In this document: piece after piece, positions 1-5,542 of the stretch
Layout of the letters: every line of letters starts with the position of its first letter
How positions within the stretch are numbered: the stretch's first letter is position 1
Source: JANXLS01 sp038227045
GTDB lineage: Bacteria; Planctomycetota; SZUA-567; H5-PLA8
Assembly: GCA_038227045.1 (NCBI GenBank)
Contig: JBBRQD010000186.1
Span: 1-7,834 of the forward strand
Length of the DNA stretch: 7,834 nt
Reading direction: 5' to 3'
Notes under the pieces: generated by a model
What the model was told of the DNA's origin: nothing
The model's input: the letters and a program-made list of their open reading frames with translations, nothing else
Database searches by the model: none
Translations under genes and position numbers: made by a program

Positions 1-186
1 CTGCTGGCATTCTGCAGGACTCTGGAACAAGCCGGACTGCTGAAAAGCGAAATGCAACCGGCCTCGATCGCGTCCAACGTCGCGGGCTTCACCGGCCTGT
101 ACGCAGTGCCGTCCATGGTCAGCCGTTCGATGGATGGCGGCTCTCGCCGCCGGCCTTCACCGCGTGGAAACAGCGGGCCGGGTTGA
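1..186 (+). CDS. C-terminal end of an unrecognised protein (5' end outside window)
   Basis: Frame 1 is open from the left edge to a TGA at 184-186, giving 61 residues with no start in view. The first 44 or so codons end mostly in G or C, as in the other genes of this window, which supports real coding. A stretch around residues 26-39 (SNVAGFTGLYAVPS) is small and hydrophobic. The last 17 residues change character to Arg, Pro and Gly-rich, so the true protein may end earlier or be shifted out of frame near 130-150, where a 6-bp GC hairpin (136-151) lies. I cannot assign a family. The spacer that follows (187-417) is AT-richer and shows no convincing terminator or promoter. Confidence 0.35.
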   Translation: MLAFCRTLEQAGLLKSEMQPASIASNVAGFTGLYAVPSMVSRSMDGGSRRRPSPRGNSGPG

Positions 187-417
187 TTCATTTGCAGATA
201 CTTCCCACATTTTTTTGCGGCGTCATTTACCCTGCCCGATGCCGCGGAAGATCGTCTACAAGAATCTCGACTGTTTTACCTATGATGCGGGCATAAAAAT
301 TGGTTTTCAATACCATCGCGATCGACCATTCTGCCAACGCTCATGTTGCTTTTGCGTGTTTTTTCGTTAGAGTTATGCGGCTTTTCTACTGCATATTCGA
401 AACGTCGCCGCGCGAAA

Positions 418-2316
418 ATGGGATTCTCGAATAGTGTGGGGCGGCTTTGTGTTGCGGCGGTTTTCCAGAGGGGCGGCGCGTTGGCTCGCGTATTTCTCGA
501 TGCGGTGGATTTGAAGCTGCTGGGCTATTTGCGCGGGCTTTTTGAACGCGGCGGATCGCCTGAAAAACTGTCTCGCGGGGTTGCGGCCGGGGTGCTTGGA
601 GCCTTTTTTCCGTCCGCGATTTTCCGCTTTGCCGCCGCGTTGCTGGCGGCGCTTTTTTTTCGCGGAAACAAGGCCGCCGCGCTGCTCGTTCCCGCCCTCG
701 CCGGCGTCTTTGAATTTCAATGGATTCTGCGGGTTGAACGCTCGTTGGCCGTTTGGGTTTGGCCTTCCGGCCAAAATCAATTGGCTGGTGTGGCCGCGTC
801 GATGAACGCGGCGAATCTGTCCTGGGCCTGGCAGAATCCGCTCGATTCTCTTTTCGCGCAATTCGCGGCGCTGTTTTCCCTGAACACGGGGACGGGCTTT
901 GCGCTGGGCGGCGCGGCGCTCTTAGTAGGGGGATGCGCCGGCGTCTCGATTTATCCTGTTTCGTTGATCGCTCTGTCGTTCTTCTACGACGCGAAATTCC
1001 GCACCCAGCAATATCTCGAATTGGCCGATCGCCCGCGGTCGCAGCCGTTCGTTATTCCTCCCCCGCCCCCGAATGACGTGCCCGTCGATTACGCGGATTT
1101 GCAGGCGCATTATTGCGACACGAAGCACCGCATTATGAACGGCGAAGCGGTACGGCTGCTGATCGACGGCGGGGAAGCTTATCCCGAAATGCTGGCGGCG
1201 ATTGCGTCGGCCCGCTCGACTCTGGTGCTGGAAACGTACATTCTTCGCGACGACAAATTCGGCAATCTCTTCGCGGCGGCGCTCCGAGCGGCGGCGCGGC
1301 GCGGCGTCAAGACGCGCGTGATTTGCGACGGTGTGGGATCGATTGGGTTGCCTCCCGAATTCCTCGGCGAACTTTCCGGCGACGGTGTCGAGGTGCGCAT
1401 CTTTCATCCGATTTCGGCCTTCTGGCGCGGGGGGTACGGATTTTTGCAGCGTCGCGATCACCGCAAGATCATCGTCGCGGATGCGCATGTATCGCTGCTC
1501 GGCGGTTTGAACATTGCCGACGAATACGCAGCGGTCGCCGACGGCGGCGGCGGGTGGCGCGACACGCATGTGCGGATCGACGGCGCCGAAGCTGCGCGCG
1601 TGCTGACGAAAATTTTCGAAGAAACCTGGCGCAAGGCTGAACCCGTGCCGGGTCACAAAAAGCACAGGACTGAGCCGCCCGTGGATCCCTATAAGTTGCC
1701 GCCTCTTTCCGGCGAGGACTGGACTCAAGGGCAGTCTCCCGGGCGGCGCGCGCGCAACACCAGCGAAAATTTGCCGATGCAAATTCTGAGCAACCACGAA
1801 CTTCTGATGCGCATGCGGATCAAGAGAGCCTATCTGTGCGCGTTCCGCGCGGCGCGGCGCTATATTCTAATCGAGAACGCATTTTTCATTCCCGACCGCG
1901 ATGTGTTGCGCGCGCTTTACAAGGCCGTGCGGCGGGGCGTAAAGGTCGGCGTGGTGGTGGCGATGAAGCACGACATCCGTGTGGCGGCAATGGCCTCGCG
2001 CGCGCTTTACGATGAACTGCTGTCGCATGGCGTGCGGCTGTTCGAGTATCCGATTTCGATGATCCATTCCAAAGTCGCGGCGATCGACGACCGCTGGTCG
2101 ATCGTGAGTTCGTACAATCTCAACCACCGCAGCCTGATTCACGATCTGGAGGTCGGCGTGCTGTTTTGCGACACGCGCTTCACCGTGGCGCTGCGCGACC
2201 AGATTCTCACCGACATCGGCAAATGCGACGAATTGACGAAAGAATTGCATCGCTCGCGCTCGTGGAATATCGCGCTGACGGAATCGGTTTGTTATCAGTT
2301 TCGGTATTGGTTGTGA
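418..2316 (+). CDS. DUF2062 membrane domain fused to phospholipase D / cardiolipin synthase-like protein
   Basis: This 632-residue protein joins two parts. Residues about 45-200 resemble DUF2062: an SPEKLSRG lead-in, then hydrophobic stretches near 53-82, 85-100 and 161-189, which should anchor it in the inner membrane. After a proline-rich linker (214-218) comes a two-lobed phospholipase D catalytic region. Lobe one has an HxKx4D motif (H348, K350, D355) followed by GGLN (362-365). Lobe two has a second HxKx4D (H550, K552, D557) followed by SSYN (564-567). Both active-site motifs are intact. In this superfamily the paired motifs support phosphatidyl transfer. Cardiolipin synthesis from phosphatidylglycerol is the likeliest role, but another phosphatidyltransferase or a phospholipase is possible. 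An ATG at 343 would add 25 residues, but those codons are AT-rich at third positions, so I prefer 418. Neither start has a clear Shine-Dalgarno sequence, so the start is uncertain. Confidence 0.85.
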   Translation: MGFSNSVGRLCVAAVFQRGGALARVFLDAVDLKLLGYLRGLFERGGSPEKLSRGVAAGVLGAFFPSAIFRFAAALLAALFFRGNKAAALLVPALAGVFEFQWILRVERSLAVWVWPSGQNQLAGVAASMNAANLSWAWQNPLDSLFAQFAALFSLNTGTGFALGGAALLVGGCAGVSIYPVSLIALSFFYDAKFRTQQYLELADRPRSQPFVIPPPPPNDVPVDYADLQAHYCDTKHRIMNGEAVRLLIDGGEAYPEMLAAIASARSTLVLETYILRDDKFGNLFAAALRAAARRGVKTRVICDGVGSIGLPPEFLGELSGDGVEVRIFHPISAFWRGGYGFLQRRDHRKIIVADAHVSLLGGLNIADEYAAVADGGGGWRDTHVRIDGAEAARVLTKIFEETWRKAEPVPGHKKHRTEPPVDPYKLPPLSGEDWTQGQSPGRRARNTSENLPMQILSNHELLMRMRIKRAYLCAFRAARRYILIENAFFIPDRDVLRALYKAVRRGVKVGVVVAMKHDIRVAAMASRALYDELLSHGVRLFEYPISMIHSKVAAIDDRWSIVSSYNLNHRSLIHDLEVGVLFCDTRFTVALRDQILTDIGKCDELTKELHRSRSWNIALTESVCYQFRYWL

Positions 2317-2370
2317 GAAAGTGGTTGAACGAACTATAAATGAAGGGGCGAGACGCCGCTTCCACTTTCT
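2316..2370 (+). repeat. Nested inverted repeats between the PLD gene and the MFS gene
   Basis: A perfect 9-base pair of arms, AGAAAGTGG (2316-2324) and CCACTTTCT (2362-2370), begins on the last base of the PLD stop codon. Inside it is a tighter hairpin: GAAG (2342-2345) pairs with CTTC (2359-2362), and GGCG (2347-2350) pairs with CGCC (2354-2357), around an AGA loop and one G/G mismatch. The two share base 2362. There is no run of T after it, so it is a poor intrinsic terminator. It could protect the 3' end of the PLD transcript or slow readthrough. The pairing is seen in the sequence; the function is inference. Confidence 0.45.
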
Positions 2371-2394
2371 ACGGCAAATAACTTCATTTTTCCA

Positions 2395-2422
2395 TTGGCG
2401 GAAACTAAAGCGCGACCATAAT
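2395..2422 (+). promoter_or_regulatory. Candidate sigma-70 promoter of the MFS gene
   Basis: TTGGCG (2395-2400) and CATAAT (2417-2422) are separated by 16 bases, matching the -35 and -10 consensus at 4/6 and 5/6. Transcription would begin near 2429, leaving a leader of roughly 27 bases before the ATG. The same TTGGCG hexamer occurs in the candidate transketolase promoter. A second, weaker pair (TTGTGA 2311-2316, TATAAA 2335-2340, 18-base spacer) lies upstream and overlaps the PLD stop codon. Confidence 0.45.
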
Positions 2423-2444
2423 GACTTTTTCAAATCCAACGAAC

Positions 2445-2450
2445 AAAGGA
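2445..2450 (+). promoter_or_regulatory. Ribosome binding site deciding the MFS start
   Basis: AAAGGA lies five bases before the ATG at 2456. The same frame is open further upstream to 2321, but those 45 extra codons encode a basic stretch without family resemblance and cross the candidate promoter, so 2456 is preferred. Confidence 0.6.
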
Positions 2451-2455
2451 ATCGC

Positions 2456-4015
2456 ATGAGCAACACCGTTCAGGACACGCCACCGGCGGACCGCCGCGTG
2501 TGGTGGATGCAATTGAACCGCTATCACTGGTATGTGTTCGCGCTGTGTTCGCTGGGGTGGCTGTTTGACACGATGGATCAGAAGATATTTACGACGTCCC
2601 GGCAGCCCGCGTTGGAGTCGTTTTTGCCGCATGTGACGGACTTGGAAAAATCGGATATCACTTTTTATGGTGGCGTGGTCACCTCGCTGTTTATTCTGGG
2701 CTGGGCCACCGGCGGATTAATCTTCGGCATTCTCGGCGACAAATGGGGACGCGCGAAGACCATGGCGCTGACAATTCTGGTCTATGCGTTCTTCACCGGT
2801 TTCAGCGCGCTGGCGCAGAATTGGTGGCAGTTCGGAATCTGCCGCTTTCTGACCGGTTTGGGCGTCGGCGGCGAATTCGCGGCGGGCGTTTCATTGCTGG
2901 CGGAAGTGATTCCCTCCGGAGCGCGGGCGAAGGCGCTGGGGATGCTGCAAGCGCTCTCCGCGGTGGGCAATGTGTTGGGCGCAGTTTTGTTTGGATACAT
3001 AGAACCGCATTTCGGCTGGAAGCAATTGTACTTCGTGGGCGCGGCACCGGCACTGTTGGCGGTTTTCGTTCGCGTCGGCATGAAAGAACCCGACAAATGG
3101 GTGCAGGCGAAAGCGGAGAACGTCGAAGCGCGCGCCCGGGGCGAAGACGTTCAAATGGGCGGATTGGGCGCGGTGTTTTCGCATCCCAAATGGCGCCGCC
3201 ATGCGTTGTCAGGGATGGCGCTGGCGATTGCGGGAGTCATTGCGCTATGGTCGATCGGGTTCTACCTGCCGGAACTGATTCGAACGGTTGTTCCCGATGT
3301 CGCGAAGGATACTCGCCCGCTTATTCAAGCGATTCTCGATGGAACGGATCTCTCCGCTCAAAGCGCCGCCGCCGGTGCGCTAACAGCGGGGCAGCGTGCA
3401 GAATGGGTCGCTCTGGCGAAGTCGGTCGATGCGCACGAAGTCAAGCCGGACGGCTCGCTTGACGCCAAACTCTCGGAGAATTCGTTGCGCGATCTCAACA
3501 TGGTGCTTTACCGTTCAAATTTGATTAAGAACGGCGAGAATTTACAGCAGGTGGGCGCGTTCTTTGGAATGTTGTGCTTTTCTTATTTCGCGGCGCGATT
3601 CGGACGGCGTCTCTCGTTTCTGATCGCGTTTCTACTGGCGTGGGCCAGCGTGATTTACATCATGACGCAATTTAAACGCCCGACGGATATATACTACATG
3701 TGGCCGATCATGGGCTTCTGCATGTTGCTGCCGTTTGGAGGATACGCGATTTACTTTCCCGAGCTTTTTCCAACGCGGCTGCGGACGACTGGAACCGGAT
3801 TGTGCTACAATGTAGGAAGGTACGTGGCTGCAACCGGTCCCGTATTGTTGGGATATTTAGCTAAATTCTTTGTCGGAAAAACGTCCATGCACCCTTTCCG
3901 TGTTTCGGCACTGATCGTGTCAAGTTGTTACCTGATCGGCATCGTCGCGCTGATCTGGGCGCCGGAGACGGTGGATCAGCCTTTGCCGGAAGAAGAGAAA
4001 GGGTTTTCGCATTAG
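2456..4015 (+). CDS. MFS transporter (sugar/organic acid:H+ symporter-like) with a large central insert
   Basis: This 519-residue inner-membrane carrier has about 12 hydrophobic segments, beginning near residue 24 and ending near 502. MFS hallmarks are the loop 2-3 motif GDKWGRAK (94-101), the RFLTGLGVGGE stretch in segment 4 (130-140), a second-half copy RFGRR (381-385), and ELFPTRLRTTGTG (436-448). The C-terminal PETVDQPLPEE (503-513) resembles the PET-x-PLPE tail of sugar and organic acid carriers. Two aspartates in segment 1 (D38, D41) recall the aromatic acid and sialate/lactate symporter groups. The substrate cannot be named. Odd: residues about 274-362, between segments 7 and 8, form a hydrophilic insert far longer than the usual short loop. 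Its own promoter and Shine-Dalgarno suggest independent expression. It converges on the next gene with 18 bases between stops; TTTTCG (4004-4009) and CGAAAA (4027-4032) could pair there, but this is not a convincing terminator. Confidence 0.88.
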   Translation: MSNTVQDTPPADRRVWWMQLNRYHWYVFALCSLGWLFDTMDQKIFTTSRQPALESFLPHVTDLEKSDITFYGGVVTSLFILGWATGGLIFGILGDKWGRAKTMALTILVYAFFTGFSALAQNWWQFGICRFLTGLGVGGEFAAGVSLLAEVIPSGARAKALGMLQALSAVGNVLGAVLFGYIEPHFGWKQLYFVGAAPALLAVFVRVGMKEPDKWVQAKAENVEARARGEDVQMGGLGAVFSHPKWRRHALSGMALAIAGVIALWSIGFYLPELIRTVVPDVAKDTRPLIQAILDGTDLSAQSAAAGALTAGQRAEWVALAKSVDAHEVKPDGSLDAKLSENSLRDLNMVLYRSNLIKNGENLQQVGAFFGMLCFSYFAARFGRRLSFLIAFLLAWASVIYIMTQFKRPTDIYYMWPIMGFCMLLPFGGYAIYFPELFPTRLRTTGTGLCYNVGRYVAATGPVLLGYLAKFFVGKTSMHPFRVSALIVSSCYLIGIVALIWAPETVDQPLPEEEKGFSH

Positions 4016-4033
4016 GCATGGGCGGCCGAAAAT

Positions 4034-5254
4034 TCATTTACCCAGCCGCTCGAATTCCGACTTGCAGTATTCGTAGGTAACTTGCTCGGTTCCATCGGTG
4101 GGGGCGTAGTTCTTCAGGAATTCCTTGATGTAGCTGCGCGCGGTCAGTCTTACGGTCGGGCGGCGCGACATGCTGACTGCGGAATAGGCGGCGGCGTCAA
4201 AGTCTTTGTTGTCGGGCGCGAGTTTGAGGATCTTGTCGAAACAGGCTTGCGCGGCAGCGGCCTCGTTGGCGATGCCATCGGCTTCCTTGCGCAGATTTTC
4301 CAGCTTCTTTTTCGCGGCCACCCACGCGGGATGGCGGTCGTTGAAGAAGCGATTGCCGCCCATCACCTGGTAGGCTTTTTGATAGGCTTCGGAATATTCC
4401 TTGTCCATGGCCTGGTACTGCGGAATCAGTTTTTCTTCCACTTTTTGCGCGATCTTGAAATGGACGTGTCCCATGCGGCGCTCGGCGGGAATGGTGTCCT
4501 TGAGGGCGACGGATTCCTTGTATTTGGCCAGCGCCTCTTCGAATTTCCCGGCGGCTTCCAATTTCTCGCCATCGCGCAACAGATCGAATTCGGGCGTCGC
4601 TGCTTTGGTTTCCAATCTCTCCAAGCCCTGGCGGCTGGGTTTGGCGTCGGCGCTGACGCTCTCGCTGAGACGGCCTTGCGCCTCGCGCGCTTTTTCGAGC
4701 GCATTCAAGGCGTATTCCGTCCCCGCGTACTGGCTTGACACCTGGAACCAGCGCAACGAGGTGGCGAAGGGATCCGCGGCATTGGATTGCGCGAAGCGTT
4801 CGGCGTCGTCGTAGGCCGCTTTGGCTTTGGCGAGATTCTCTGCTTCGGGAATCGTACCCTGAGCGGCAGGCTTGGCGACGGCAACCGTCTTAGGCGCGGT
4901 CTTGGGCGCACCGCCCACGGAGCGCAGCTTGGTCAATTCGTTTGAGACTTCGATATTGGAAAAGCGTTTCGCCCAGAACAGCGTCGAGTTGACTTCCTGC
5001 GCAAGGCTCGACGAGGAATCGCCCTTGTTCTCCAAAAGGACTTGCGCTTTTTCCAGGTTGTAAATGCACTGCGCATAATCTTTCGGAACGGCGGCGTGTT
5101 CCCGATGCGCGCTCAGCGTGGCTTTGGCGTCGGCCAGCAAGTCGGTGGCGTCTTCGGCGGCGGCAATGGATGTGCAGCGCGCAAGAAGCAGCGCGAACGC
5201 AAAAAGGACGTTTTTGCCGATGGAGAACGCTGGGCGCGTCGTTCTTAAAATCAT
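4034..5254 (-). CDS. Exported helical-repeat (TPR-like) protein of unknown function
   Basis: The 406-residue product starts with a typical signal peptide: basic residues (R4, R7, K14), a hydrophobic core at 16-25, and an AAA/ED cleavage site after about residue 33. C27 is preceded by Arg, so a lipoprotein is unlikely. The mature part is Ala-, Lys- and Glu-rich and largely helical. A TPR-like unit lies at about 222-253 (GKFEEALAKYKESVAL), with a possible second at about 334-360 (CFDKILKLAPDN). A low-complexity Ala/Pro/Lys/Thr linker sits at 115-133. There is no enzymatic motif. It probably acts as an envelope scaffold or binding protein, but this is inference. An upstream in-frame start at 5377 would add 41 residues and bury the signal peptide; the strong AAGGGAG eight bases before the ATG at 5254 fixes the start. 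Confidence 0.75.
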   Translation of the reverse strand: MILRTTRPAFSIGKNVLFAFALLLARCTSIAAAEDATDLLADAKATLSAHREHAAVPKDYAQCIYNLEKAQVLLENKGDSSSSLAQEVNSTLFWAKRFSNIEVSNELTKLRSVGGAPKTAPKTVAVAKPAAQGTIPEAENLAKAKAAYDDAERFAQSNAADPFATSLRWFQVSSQYAGTEYALNALEKAREAQGRLSESVSADAKPSRQGLERLETKAATPEFDLLRDGEKLEAAGKFEEALAKYKESVALKDTIPAERRMGHVHFKIAQKVEEKLIPQYQAMDKEYSEAYQKAYQVMGGNRFFNDRHPAWVAAKKKLENLRKEADGIANEAAAAQACFDKILKLAPDNKDFDAAAYSAVSMSRRPTVRLTARSYIKEFLKNYAPTDGTEQVTYEYCKSEFERLGK

Positions 5255-5262
5255 GGATAAGG

Positions 5263-5269
5263 CTCCCTT
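5263..5269 (-). promoter_or_regulatory. Ribosome binding site of the exported TPR-like gene
   Basis: Read on the minus strand this is AAGGGAG, eight bases before the ATG at 5254-5252. It is the strongest Shine-Dalgarno in the window and selects the start that exposes the signal peptide. Confidence 0.7.
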
Positions 5270-5274
5270 AATCA

Positions 5275-5286
5275 CGAAAGCTTTCG
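5275..5286. promoter_or_regulatory. Perfect 12-base palindrome, possible operator
   Basis: CGAAAGCTTTCG is a perfect palindrome lying just downstream of the candidate minus-strand -10 box (5289-5294), where transcription of the TPR-like gene would begin, and upstream of its ribosome binding site. A repressor bound here could block initiation. No regulator is identified in the window, so the role is inference; chance occurrence is possible. Confidence 0.3.
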
Positions 5287-5288
5287 AA

Positions 5289-5317
5289 TTTGTAATTGTA
5301 GCGCGGAAGGGAATCAA
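5289..5317 (-). promoter_or_regulatory. Candidate sigma-70 promoter of the exported TPR-like gene
   Basis: On the minus strand TTGATT (5317-5312) and TACAAA (5294-5289) are 17 bases apart, each matching the consensus at 4/6. Transcription would start near 5282, giving a leader of about 28 bases. An overlapping alternative -10, TACAAT, lies slightly upstream but lacks a good -35 partner. Confidence 0.4.
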
Positions 5318-5415
5318 GTGCCGGTACATCGGAATCTTTACAGCGGTTGCGTCACGGAGTTGCAGTTGCATTTTCACCTCTTCCCTTCCCTATTTTGAGG
5401 TAAGAGGGGATCAAA

Positions 5416-5444
5416 TTGGCGCATGAATCTCCAAATTTTATAAA
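5416..5444 (+). promoter_or_regulatory. Candidate sigma-70 promoter of transketolase
   Basis: TTGGCG (5416-5421) and TATAAA (5439-5444) are separated by the ideal 17 bases, in an AT-rich stretch. They match the -35 and -10 consensus at 4/6 and 5/6. The leader would be about 90 bases long before the ATG at 5543. I see no known riboswitch or strong hairpin in that leader. Confidence 0.5.
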
Positions 5445-5529
5445 GTTTTCTTTAGCGCTCTTGCATTCTGAAATCTTCGCCGATACACTTTCGCCCATCT
5501 TTTCGTTTACAGTCCCCAAAACCTACCTT

Positions 5530-5535
5530 GAGGGA
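5530..5535 (+). promoter_or_regulatory. Ribosome binding site deciding the transketolase start
   Basis: GAGGGA lies seven bases before the ATG at 5543. A TTG at 5528 in the same frame would add five residues but overlaps this site, so ATG 5543 is chosen. Confidence 0.65.
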
Positions 5536-5542
5536 ATTTGTC

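Noticed and set aside
136..151. GGCGGC/GCCGCC hairpin as a terminator
   Set aside because: It lies before the stop codon of the left-edge frame and has no T tract after it.
134..370. 78-codon plus-strand frame near the left edge
   Set aside because: It has no ribosome binding site, spans AT-rich spacer with poor coding bias, and shows no recognisable motif.
4004..4032. TTTTCG/CGAAAA pairing between the convergent genes as a bidirectional terminator
   Set aside because: The stem is six base pairs, AT-rich, with a 17-base loop, and lacks a T tract on either strand after the stem.
5377..5408. CCTCTT/AAGAGG inverted repeat upstream of the tkt promoter as an operator
   Set aside because: Six-base arms 20 bases apart in a polypyrimidine stretch are readily expected by chance.
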